6,973 nt of DNA from Verrucomicrobiota bacterium (GCA_003219395.1 QHOR01000058.1:1-6973), one strand, 5' to 3'. Shown: positions 1 to 5,881, numbered from the stretch's first letter. The notes: generated by a model not told the origin, from the letters alone. Made by a program: numbers and translations.

Positions 1-706
1 AAAACTCATTCTGCGGCTAAAGCGTTGCTCGTAAAGGCTACGCAGTTGCAACTGATAGTTGTGATGGTTTGTCGGGCCGAGAAGTGTGCCACTCAAGCGG
101 CATCGCGCGATATTCGAGAAATTTCCCTTGATCGGGTCGGACTCGGTAACATCGATCCGATAGAAATCTGACTGAGCCAGGCGGAACGCATTTTGCTCGA
201 GGAATTCTCGATTCAGAGACAAGGCGCCGTTATCACCGAGGCGATAAAGCGGCGATTCCGCTTTGGCCACAAGCCGCACCTCGTATCGTTCAGGCTTTTC
301 AAGAAATAAACGCGCCAGAGCGTAGAGCGAATACGCCACTGCGCCGGACTTGATTTGCGCAACGACACTTTCGAAAGCCGGAGAGTATGGCAGAAAACGG
401 ATTGTGATTGGCAGTGGGGTTGGTGTTGCGGCGGGACGCTCCGCTCCCCTGGGCCGATCTTCCTCCGTTCGGCGCCGTCCTTGTGGGTCGCTGGATGCCC
501 GGTCGCGATCTATCGGAGCTCGGAGTTGACCGTCTTCCCCGGTGCGTCGGTGCTTGCCGATGATGCCGTGGTGGGCGCTCGGGACCGTGCTCGCCTTCCA
601 CGTCCGCGTAACGCTTCGGCTCGACTGGTTCTTTCACCCAGGCAGGCAGCAGCTTGAGATCGAGCAGGTCGGCGGCCTCGATACTGGAAGATGTCATCGG
701 CTTCAT
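1..706 (-). pseudogene. Conserved hypothetical protein, 5' part, frameshifted in linker (runs off left edge)
   Basis: Reading leftward from ATG at 706 (or ATG at 697; a TAG sits directly upstream of 706), the N-terminus contains AADLLDLKLLPAWVKE and then YADVEGE, followed by an Arg/Pro/His-rich stretch. This frame stays open only to 299. A second frame, open from 633 to base 1, carries the conserved C-terminal part: RGAERPAATPTPLPITIRFL, then SPAFESVVAQIKSGAVAYSL, LFLEKPERYEVRL, LARC-like RCRLSGTLLGPTNHHNYQ and LRSLYEQRFSRRMSF at the edge. The two halves read as one protein: acidic N-terminal motif, charged low-complexity linker, globular domain. Joining them needs one extra base removed (or two added) between about 633 and 480; the C run at 537-540 is the best site, giving a smooth RE-DGQLRAPIDRDR linker. 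I recognise the style of an uncharacterised Verrucomicrobiota family but know no function. It could be a sequencing error, a recent pseudogene, or less likely a programmed shift. It is transcribed divergently from acpP. Confidence 0.75.
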
Positions 707-855
707 CTACTCGAATGATAAACCGAAGCAAACATGAAGGTGTAACCGCCAAACCGGAAAATGATTGACAACCTCTTTAATTCATTTACTTGCCATGCTG
801 TGCTCGGGAATGCTCCAGGCTTTTCCGCGCGACCAATACAAACCGAACAAATTTT
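707..855. promoter_or_regulatory. Divergent intergenic region, candidate acpP promoter
   Basis: This 149-bp gap separates the leftward hypothetical gene from the rightward acyl carrier protein gene, so it should hold promoters for both. A perfect TTGACA lies at 765-770 on the plus strand, 85 bases before the acpP start. No convincing TATAAT-like hexamer sits 16-18 bases downstream of it. A weaker TTTACT (785-790) and AATGCT (809-814) pair has an 18-base spacer. The promoter call is therefore tentative. No Shine-Dalgarno sequence is visible before the ATG at 856; the leader there is A-rich (ACAAATTTT). Confidence 0.3.
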
Positions 856-1104
856 ATGGCGGAAAAATCGATTGAAGAGAAAGTAAAGGACATCATTGTC
901 GAGCAACTTGGCGTCAATCCGGAGCAGGTCACGCCGCAGGCCTCTTTCATTGAGGACCTGGGCGCGGACTCGCTGGACATCGTCGAACTGGTGATGGCGT
1001 TTGAGGAGGAATTTTCCGTCGAAGTACCGGACGAAGACGCCGAAAAGCTTCAAACGGTCGGTGACGTGATTAAGTACATCGAAGAGCGCGCCAAGCAGCA
1101 ATAA
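856..1104 (+). CDS. acpP: Acyl carrier protein (AcpP), type II fatty acid synthesis
   Basis: This 82-residue protein is a complete, canonical acyl carrier protein. In the cytoplasm it carries growing acyl chains as thioesters on a 4'-phosphopantetheine arm and delivers them to the Fab enzymes and acyltransferases. The attachment site is Ser39 in [19 protein letters not shown], the DSL motif starting helix II; the partner-binding acidic residues of helix II (E44, E50, E51, E52) are present. The protein is strongly acidic and ends in the usual helix IV region ([16 protein letters not shown]). The open frame extends upstream to 790, but the residues before ATG 856 are unlike the family, and [20 protein letters not shown] is a normal ACP start and length. 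No fab gene is adjacent: upstream is a divergent hypothetical gene and downstream, after 177 bp, an MscS channel, so this acpP appears to stand alone. Confidence 0.96.
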   Translation: MAEKSIEEKVKDIIVEQLGVNPEQVTPQASFIEDLGADSLDIVELVMAFEEEFSVEVPDEDAEKLQTVGDVIKYIEERAKQQ

Positions 1105-1281
1105 TCTGCTGGTCGCAGCTTAACCGATTGAGGCCCGCCAAAGGGCGCAAGGCCGAGACGGAGAATAGCCGGATGAGCGGACGGGAGGAAAATCGCCGGC
1201 TCGCCAATTTGCCATTTCACCGGTTCGTAGCTTCCTGCTCCGAGGGTTGCCAAGCACCGTAACCCGTTCACACTAGAAAAC
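1105..1281. other. acpP-mscS intergenic spacer
   Basis: This 177-bp spacer shows no gene. It contains short inverted repeats: GCCC (1133-1136) with GGGC (1143-1146), and AGCCGG (1167-1172) with CCGGCT (1196-1201) across a 23-base loop. None is followed by a T tract, so a terminator after acpP is not demonstrated. TTGCCA at 1247-1252 could be a -35 box for the downstream channel gene; a 17-base spacer would put the -10 region at 1270-1275 (ACACTA, poor) and the transcript start almost at the GTG, giving a very short or absent leader. This is speculative. Confidence 0.35.
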
Positions 1282-2403
1282 GTGGAAATAACGCTTCTGA
1301 AGCGGCCACTTTTTTACGTTGGCGACCACTACGTAACGTTCCTCGGGCTGGTTGCATTCGTGGGCCTTTTCGCAGCCGGTCTGCTCGCCGCTCGAATCTT
1401 ACAAAGCGATGCGGTTCGCAGGTTTTTTAGCCGTTTCAAGATCGACGCGAATTTCGTCGCGATCGTTACCACGATCTTGAGTCTCGCCGCGCTGATCTTT
1501 TTCATTATCAGCGCCATCAATGCAGCGGGGATTCCACTGGCCTGGAACGCGCCACTCCCGGCGATCAAGCTAAGTCTGCTTCAGATTTTTCTTCTCGTCG
1601 CGCTCCTGGTTGCCGTCTTCTGGGTTTCTTCGAGGACAAAGCGTTTTCTTTTTAACCGGCTGCTCGCTCAGAGTGGACTCGATCGCTCGCTCCAGTACGC
1701 GATTTCCCAAGTCATCAGCAATGTCGTTCTGGTGGTTGGCATTTTCGTTGTCCTGGAGAACACGGGGATTCATCTGGCTGCGCTGACTGTATTCGCGGGG
1801 GCGGTCGGGGTGGGTGTTGGTTTCGGTCTCCAGAACATCGCCAGCAATTTCATCAGCGGTCTGGTGATTCTGGCGGAGCGACCGATCACGATTGGTGATC
1901 GCGTCGAAGTAGCAGGTATTGTCGGTAGAGTGGAGCAAATTCGGGCGCGCAGCACTGTGATTATGACCAGCGATAATATTGCCATCATCGTTCCGAGCTC
2001 GAAGTTCATCGATTCACCGGTGACTAACTGGCATTACGGCGATCCACGGGTGCGGTTTCGGGTGCCTGTAGGCGTGGCTTATGGAAGCGACGTGAACAGA
2101 GTGCGCGAGGCGCTTGTCGCCGCAGCTCGCGAACATTCAGCGACGCTAACCGACCCGGAGCCGACAGCTCATCTGGACAAATTTGGGGATAGCGCGATCG
2201 ATTTCGAGCTCATCGCCTGGACCCAGGAGATGAGCTACAAGCCCCGCCGCTTTAAGAGCGATTTAAATTACCTGATCTACAAACATCTAACCGCAGCCGG
2301 GATCGCAATTCCAAATCCTCAACGCGACCTGCACATCCGCGACGGAGTCATCAAGGTCAAAACCACGGTCGAGCGCGAATCGATGAGGCCATCCCAGGAC
2401 TAG
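1282..2403 (+). CDS. MscS-family small-conductance mechanosensitive channel
   Basis: This 373-residue inner-membrane protein is an MscS-type channel, which opens under membrane tension to release small solutes during hypo-osmotic shock. Four hydrophobic segments (about 18-40, 60-80, 97-115, 142-159) precede the diagnostic pore helix at about 165-197, where the Gly/Ala-rich AGAVGVGVGFGLQNIASNF matches the TM3 packing pattern of MscS. The beta domain follows (ERPITIGDRVEV at 199-210, then VGRVEQIRARSTVI and IIVPSSKFIDSPVTNW), and then the alpha/beta C-terminal domain ending with IAIPNPQRDLHI (341-352). It is longer than E. coli MscS (286 aa) because of the extra N-terminal helices, as in many paralogues. 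The start is GTG at 1282; the frame is open back to a TAG at 1228-1230 but holds no ATG there. No clear ribosome binding site is visible. The next gene begins 44 bp downstream, so co-transcription is possible. Confidence 0.93.
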   Translation: MEITLLKRPLFYVGDHYVTFLGLVAFVGLFAAGLLAARILQSDAVRRFFSRFKIDANFVAIVTTILSLAALIFFIISAINAAGIPLAWNAPLPAIKLSLLQIFLLVALLVAVFWVSSRTKRFLFNRLLAQSGLDRSLQYAISQVISNVVLVVGIFVVLENTGIHLAALTVFAGAVGVGVGFGLQNIASNFISGLVILAERPITIGDRVEVAGIVGRVEQIRARSTVIMTSDNIAIIVPSSKFIDSPVTNWHYGDPRVRFRVPVGVAYGSDVNRVREALVAAAREHSATLTDPEPTAHLDKFGDSAIDFELIAWTQEMSYKPRRFKSDLNYLIYKHLTAAGIAIPNPQRDLHIRDGVIKVKTTVERESMRPSQD

Positions 2404-2447
2404 CGCGTTGCGGCCTCTCGTTACTTAAACGCCTCGACTCCGTTTTC

Positions 2448-3611
2448 ATGCAGCATGCAGATACAATTCAATTTCCTCAGGGCGCGGTAAAAACTGCTAC
2501 GCTGGCTGAGCTGCAAAGCTGCCAGGCATGGAATCGGGCACTTCAAAGTAAGTGCAAGGATCATCGTTACTACGAGATCATCGAAGAAACCTTACAGGAC
2601 AGTTTCGAATATCACCACCTGTTGCTCCAGGACGATTCCGGCAATATACGGGCAATCCAGCCTGTATTTTTCGTCCGGCAAAATCTCATCGAAGGCGTGC
2701 CTGGTAAGATTAGTTCAATTGTAGATCGTGTTCGCAAAATTCTTCCACGATTTCTAACGATGCGGGTCTTGATGATTGGCTGCGCGGCCGGCACCGGCGA
2801 CCTGGCAGCATGCGAGGAGAAAGACGAAATGTGGGTCGCAAACGCGTTGCAAGCGAGCCTTTCCAATTATGCAAAACGAAACAAGGCTTCGCTGGTCGTA
2901 TTGAAGGATTTTCCTGCGACCTATCGCTCGAAACTCGAACCGTTTTCCGCAAATGGCTACGCGCGGATTCCCAGCATGCCAATGACGCGGCTTCCACTCC
3001 ATTACAACAATTGGGACGAATATTTTCGTACGCTCAGTAAAGCCACGCGAAAAGATCTGCGCCGAAAGTTCCGCAAAGCGGAACGCGCGCCAAAGATTGA
3101 GATGGAGATCGTCAGCGATATCACGCCGCTAATTGACGAAATCCATCCGCTGTATCTCTCTGTCCACGAGCGTTCGCCATTAAAGTTCGAAACCCTGACA
3201 AAAGATTATTTTCGTGCAATGGGACAGCGCATGCCGGATCGGGCGCGCTTCTTTGTTTGGCGCCAGTTGGGCAAGATCGTGGCATTCAGTTTTTGCCTCG
3301 TGTGCGGCGATAAAATTTATGACGAATGCATCGGATTGGACTACAGCGTAGCGCTCGATCTGCATCTTTATTTTTACACCTTGCGCGACATCATCTCCTG
3401 GGCGCTGGAACAAGGTTTGAAGTACTACTATAGCAATCCGCTCAACTACGAACCGAAACTGCATCTGGATTGCGAGCTTGTACCACTGGACCTGTACGTC
3501 ATGCACACAAATTTACTGCTGAATCCGATCTTTGGCCGTTTCCTTAAATACCTCGGTCCGACACGTCACGATCCTGTTTTACAGCGGTTTCCTAATGCTG
3601 ATCAGCTCTGA
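2448..3611 (+). CDS. FemAB/GNAT-like acyltransferase (peptidoglycan-biosynthesis-type, Acetyltransf_6-like)
   Basis: This 387-residue soluble protein has the layout of double-GNAT FemAB-like enzymes, which move an aminoacyl or acyl group onto a peptidoglycan precursor, sugar or other acceptor. The exact substrate cannot be read from the sequence. In the first half, QPVFFV (71-76) and the following strands fit the first GNAT lobe. A basic helix, SKATRKDLRRKFRKAER (197-213), is the family's hallmark connecting segment after WDEYFRTL. The second lobe holds RFFVWRQLGKIVAFSFCLV (267-285), ECIGLDYSVALDLHLYFYTL (293-312) and YYYSNPLNYEPKLHLDCELV (326-345), the acceptor/CoA-site region typical of Acetyltransf_6 proteins. 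No signal peptide or membrane helix is evident. ATG 2448 has no strong Shine-Dalgarno sequence. Two small multidrug/EamA-type membrane genes follow in the same direction, suggesting modification plus export of a lipid-linked product. An alternative is a stand-alone GNAT acetyltransferase. Confidence 0.82.
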   Translation: MQHADTIQFPQGAVKTATLAELQSCQAWNRALQSKCKDHRYYEIIEETLQDSFEYHHLLLQDDSGNIRAIQPVFFVRQNLIEGVPGKISSIVDRVRKILPRFLTMRVLMIGCAAGTGDLAACEEKDEMWVANALQASLSNYAKRNKASLVVLKDFPATYRSKLEPFSANGYARIPSMPMTRLPLHYNNWDEYFRTLSKATRKDLRRKFRKAERAPKIEMEIVSDITPLIDEIHPLYLSVHERSPLKFETLTKDYFRAMGQRMPDRARFFVWRQLGKIVAFSFCLVCGDKIYDECIGLDYSVALDLHLYFYTLRDIISWALEQGLKYYYSNPLNYEPKLHLDCELVPLDLYVMHTNLLLNPIFGRFLKYLGPTRHDPVLQRFPNADQL

Positions 3612-3752
3612 CAGCCGTATTCTACAGATGCTGGCCCCTTGGACGATGCGATGCGCGCCTTGCTGCCACATCAGCGTCACGGCTCGAGGCAGCGAGGCGG
3701 CTACAGCGAAGCAATCCGCTTGCGGGAAGATCATGGCGCGCTAGAAAAACGG

Positions 3753-4157
3753 ATGCAAAATCGACCTTCGGGTTTCGGCAACCCCTGGCTGCAACTTGCT
3801 TTGAGCGTTGCTTGCGTGCTCGTGTCCGAATTTCTTTTGAAGCGTGGCGCAACCGAGGTAGCAGACGCGGGGAACGCGTGGTCTTGGACCGGTGTTAACG
3901 GTTTGGCTTCATCGCTGGTGTGGTGGGCGATTCTTCTCATCGTCGCGAGCTTCATCAGTTGGCTCTATGTGCTGAGATATATTCCAATAACCATCGCTTT
4001 TCCTCTGTCGCGTGTGGTCGATATTCTCGTTCCGCTCGGCTGTTGGATTTTTCTCGGCGAATTGATTTCGCCACTGCGTTGGTGCGGGATTGCGCTAGTT
4101 GTTGTTGGACTAGCGCTGGTCGCGAAACCAATTGCACAATTCGAGGAACGCTTATGA
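3753..4157 (+). CDS. Small four-helix EamA/SMR-type transporter subunit, ArnE/ArnF-like (first of pair)
   Basis: This 134-residue membrane protein is a half-size drug/metabolite-superfamily transporter. Helices are at about 12-30, 52-74, 78-99 and 109-125. Features typical of the family are a Lys at the end of helix 1 (FLLKRG), IPITIAFPLSRVVDILVP at the helix 3 entry, and the closing GELISPLRWCGIALVVVGLA. The frame is open upstream: TTG 3639 and ATG 3651 are alternative starts adding 38 or 34 polar, Arg/His-rich residues. I prefer ATG 3753 because it places helix 1 twelve residues in and gives a length near that of ArnE-like subunits. No strong ribosome binding site is visible for any of the three. 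Its stop overlaps the next start (ATGA, 4154-4157), so the two products are probably made in step and pair as a heterodimer. By analogy with ArnE/ArnF it may flip an undecaprenyl-phosphate-linked sugar; the substrate is unknown. Confidence 0.83.
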   Translation: MQNRPSGFGNPWLQLALSVACVLVSEFLLKRGATEVADAGNAWSWTGVNGLASSLVWWAILLIVASFISWLYVLRYIPITIAFPLSRVVDILVPLGCWIFLGELISPLRWCGIALVVVGLALVAKPIAQFEERL

Positions 4158-4498
4158 GTTTCCTCGCCTTTTTTTTCATCATCGTTTCTTTATTAAGCTT
4201 CGTCGCGGCTCAGCTCATCCTGAAGCGAGCGATGGATGCCACGACAGCCACCGGTTTTCGGAATGCTCGGTTTATCTGGAAGATTGGCGGCGGAATTCTT
4301 CTGATGACGATCTCGTTCTTCCTTACCCTCGGATTACTGCAGCGATTTGACCTGAGCTATCTCTATCCATTCCAAGGTTTGAGCGTGATCTTCATCACGG
4401 CGATGGCAGCCGTAGTGCTGAAGGAAAGGCTAAATACGCGATTGGCGGTTGGTGCGTTGCTGATCAGCGTCGGGATCGTGCTCGTTTCAATGAGCTAA
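4154..4498 (+). CDS. Small four-helix EamA/SMR-type transporter subunit, ArnE/ArnF-like (second of pair)
   Basis: This 114-residue protein is a four-helix membrane protein (about 4-24, 43-62, 68-90, 96-113) of the same superfamily as its upstream neighbour. Helix 1 ends with the Lys seen in the family (AQLILKRAMD), helix 3 begins FDLSYLYPFQGLSVIF, and the end is VLKERLNTRLAVGALLISVG, the conserved Glu-loop plus last helix of EamA/SMR proteins. ATG 4154 overlaps the previous stop as ATGA. The frame continues upstream to 3920, but that part is the antisense-like shadow of the first subunit and lacks membrane helices. The two subunits share topology but little direct identity, as expected for an asymmetric heterodimer rather than a recent duplication. 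Inferred role: inner-membrane translocation of a lipid-linked or small amphipathic product linked to the FemAB-like enzyme at 2448-3611. A polyamine or drug SMR pair is the main alternative. Confidence 0.85.
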   Translation: MSFLAFFFIIVSLLSFVAAQLILKRAMDATTATGFRNARFIWKIGGGILLMTISFFLTLGLLQRFDLSYLYPFQGLSVIFITAMAAVVLKERLNTRLAVGALLISVGIVLVSMS

Positions 4499-4545
4499 GG
4501 TTCCGCCCGGCAAACTCCAAGCGTATCCTTCGCTAGTAAATGAGC

Positions 4546-4572
4546 TTGGCGCGGATAGAACGCACCAAATCC
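4546..4572. repeat. Imperfect hairpin element, copy 1
   Basis: TTGGCGCG (4546-4553) and CGCACCAA (4561-4568) form an 8-bp stem with one C-A mismatch around a 7-base loop, GATAGAA. The 27 bases 4546-4572 match 5159-5185 with only three substitutions, one of them in the loop. It sits 48 bp after the last transporter gene and 13 bp beyond the stop of the leftward gene remnant at 4581, between two converging reading frames. A transcription-end role for either side is possible, but no T run follows on either strand. Confidence 0.65.
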
Positions 4573-4580
4573 GGTGATCC

Positions 4581-4787
4581 TTATTGAAAGCGCGTTCCAG
4601 TCGTCCTGCCGTAGGCGGTGAAAATAAGATTGCCGTCAGCGTCGAAGATTTGAATCGTCGCGCTGTATGTGAAGCTGTTGGCGCTGGTGAGGTGGACGTT
4701 GGCGGTGACTATTCCGGTAATGGCCAGCGCGCCGTTCTCGTCAGTGCTGAGGGACGTATCCCGCAACGACAAGCCGAATCGCTGATG
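4581..4787 (-). pseudogene. 3' fragment of a gene for a probable beta-rich or secreted protein (5' end missing)
   Basis: Leftward, a 68-codon segment ends in a TAA at 4581-4583. Its residues look like a genuine beta-rich C-terminal domain: LSTDENGALAITGIVTANVH, SANSFTYSATIQIFDADGNL, then IFTAYGRTTGTRFQ. The alternating polar/hydrophobic pattern and absence of low-complexity residues argue against a chance frame. The frame formally continues to a GTG at 4859, but from about 4788 upward the same DNA is the nicotinamidase relic on the other strand, so those extra residues are probably not original. No start codon, ribosome binding site or signal peptide fits a complete gene. I do not recognise the family. 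The best reading is a remnant that lost its 5' part at about 4785, in the same event that removed the front of pncA. A short intact gene of 92 aa starting at GTG 4859 cannot be fully excluded. Confidence 0.5.
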
Positions 4788-5102
4788 TGTCACAAGCGAA
4801 CCGAGCGAAAGGTCGATTAGTTTCAGTTCATTTTTCGATAACCCTGATCGCCGACACACCGGCCTGGCTGCTTATCTGGAGCAGCGGGATCAAGGACATT
4901 TACCTCATAGGCTTCGGGCTGGATTACTGCGTGAAGTACAGCGCGCCCGACGCGCGCCAATTGGAACTCAATATGCACGTCATCATTGATGGCTGTCGCG
5001 GCAGCGAGCTTTCAGCACGGCGACATCAACCGGGCCCTCGATGAGATGGTAAGTGTCGGCGCGCTTTTTCTGAATAGCACTGAGCGGAGCCCGAGGCGCT
5101 GA
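4788..5102 (+). pseudogene. pncA: Nicotinamidase relic (pncA), 5'-truncated with three frameshifts
   Basis: Four adjoining pieces in successive frames reassemble the C-terminal half of a nicotinamidase, the NAD-salvage enzyme converting nicotinamide to nicotinate. Piece 1 (4788-4817) is CHKRTERKVD, matching the family's FHKGTDPxVD and keeping the catalytic Lys (4794-4796). Piece 2 (4819-4887) is SFSSFFDNPDRRHTGLAAYL then EQR, matching SYSAFFDN. Piece 3 (4886-5011) is GIKDIYLIGFGLDYCVKYSA, then PDARQLELNMHVIIDGCRG; the catalytic Cys codon is 4928-4930. Piece 4 (5013-5102) is QHGDINRALDEMVSVGA to a TGA. Shifts fall at about 4818 (extra T, which creates a TAG), 4885-4888, and the TTT at 5010-5012; each is +1 (or -2). 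The front half, with the catalytic Asp and the metal-binding Asp/His residues, is absent upstream. No single frame can make a working enzyme. Sequencing indels might explain the shifts, but not the missing 5' half. Confidence 0.9.
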
Positions 5103-5154
5103 CTCCGGCAGCCGCGGTCAGCGATTACCACAAGTAGATTTGTTTGCGGTAAAC

Positions 5155-5185
5155 GGGTTTGGCGCGGATTGAACGCGCCAAACCC
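5155..5185. repeat. Perfect 12-bp stem hairpin element, copy 2
   Basis: GGGTTTGGCGCG (5155-5166) and CGCGCCAAACCC (5174-5185) are perfectly complementary arms around a 7-base loop, GATTGAA. This is the strongest hairpin in the window. Positions 5159-5185 repeat the element at 4546-4572 with three substitutions. It lies 52 bp after the pncA relic stop and 50 bp beyond the stop of the leftward secreted-protein gene, so it sits between converging genes and could end transcription from either side. Neither flank has the T run of a standard intrinsic terminator; a small intergenic repeat family is the alternative. Confidence 0.85.
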
Positions 5186-5235
5186 AACAGATCAACCCTG
5201 CGGTCGCCGATGGTTTCGCAGAGTCCTGCCAGCGC

Positions 5236-5742
5236 TCACGGTCCTCTTACGACGATGGTGCCGCTGATGGTACCACTGGTCTCGCCGGTATCAAGGTTCG
5301 AGCATTGGTCCGTGGTGAAGCTGCCTCTAGCACCAGCGTACCGGCCCGTTCCGCCGATAATGGTCCAGGGATCCACATGGCGAAGATCGCCGTTGGCGCA
5401 TGAACCACTGTTAATTCCCAAAAACCACGCCAAAATGCTGTCACCGTTCGCGACGTCTCCCACTATCAAGCGGCTTCCCCCGAGGTTCCCAGGCGGCGTA
5501 AACGCGAAAGCGAACTCCACTGGGATCGAGTAAACCAGTGTGAATGGACCAAGCGCCGTGTCGGTTGACATAACGCTCCCGTTCACATAGATCCCTTCCG
5601 CTGGATTGGGAAAAGGTGCGCCACTTTCGCTCCCCGCGATAGTACCATTAATTCGTATTACTCCCGCTTCCACCGCGGAGCTGACGAGCGTCACGGTCAG
5701 GAAGACTGCTGTCATTAAGCTGATTCTTTTGGTTTTATTCAT
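5236..5742 (-). CDS. Secreted protein of unknown function with Sec signal peptide
   Basis: The 168-residue product starts MNKTKRISLMTAVFLTVTLV, a Sec signal peptide with a basic n-region and hydrophobic core; the likely signal peptidase I cut follows VEA at residue 26, releasing about 142 residues to the periplasm or outside. The mature part is Gly/Ser/Thr-rich and beta-like (VIRINGTIAGSESGAPF, SIPVEFAFAFTPPGNLGG, RLIVGDVANGDSILAWFLGI). It has IIGGTGRYAGARGSF at 128-142, a motif also seen in many bacterial secreted proteins of dirigent/allene-oxide-cyclase-like barrel style, and ends GTISGTIVVRGP. Two cysteines (115 and 147) could form a disulfide. ATG 5742 is well supported: AAAGGAA (5751-5757 on the opposite strand) lies 8 bases upstream, the clearest ribosome binding site in the window. 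It appears monocistronic, with gene-free DNA upstream and the hairpin at 5155-5185 downstream. I assign no function. Confidence 0.82.
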   Translation of the reverse strand: MNKTKRISLMTAVFLTVTLVSSAVEAGVIRINGTIAGSESGAPFPNPAEGIYVNGSVMSTDTALGPFTLVYSIPVEFAFAFTPPGNLGGSRLIVGDVANGDSILAWFLGINSGSCANGDLRHVDPWTIIGGTGRYAGARGSFTTDQCSNLDTGETSGTISGTIVVRGP

Positions 5743-5823
5743 TATTTGATTTCCTTTGTTGTTTATTGGCCTTCTTGATTCCTCGTCATTGAGGAGTTAT
5801 TTCTGGCCGTTCACAGGAGTACT

Positions 5824-5849
5824 GCGTAAAATTTCGCGATCTCTTACGC
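5824..5849. promoter_or_regulatory. Inverted repeat, possible operator upstream of the secreted-protein gene
   Basis: GCGTAA (5824-5829) and TTACGC (5844-5849) are perfect inverted half-sites with a 14-base gap, 20 bp centre to centre, or about two helical turns. They lie roughly 80-107 bases upstream of the ATG at 5742. Spacing and position would suit a dimeric regulator, but six-base arms can arise by chance and no regulator gene is nearby. Confidence 0.3.
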
Positions 5850-5881
5850 GGAAAGTTTTGGAATTTTTGAGCAACCTACCT

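Noticed and set aside
703..1101. Minus-strand open frame antisense to acpP
   Set aside because: It mirrors the codon structure of a highly conserved gene and has no recognisable motifs.
3532..3744. Plus-strand frame overlapping the acyltransferase end and the spacer
   Set aside because: The first part overlaps the real acyltransferase frame and the second has no domain pattern. It could only be debris.
4584..4820. Plus-strand open frame of 78 codons across 4584-4820
   Set aside because: Only its last ten codons or so (CHKRTERKVD) belong to the pncA relic; the rest is the reverse side of the leftward beta-rich fragment and shows no nicotinamidase motif such as the WPxHC region.
4788..5102. 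Programmed frameshifting to make a working nicotinamidase
   Set aside because: Three shifts plus an in-frame TAG and the absence of the catalytic-Asp and metal-binding half make a functional product implausible.
5155..5185. Standard intrinsic (rho-independent) terminator at the perfect hairpin
   Set aside because: Neither strand has a T run after the stem. The hairpin is reported as a repeat, with termination as one possible role.
5159..5533. Plus-strand open frame opposite the secreted-protein gene
   Set aside because: Its Pro/Ser/Arg-rich composition is typical of an antisense shadow; the minus frame has a signal peptide, a ribosome binding site and a coherent fold pattern.
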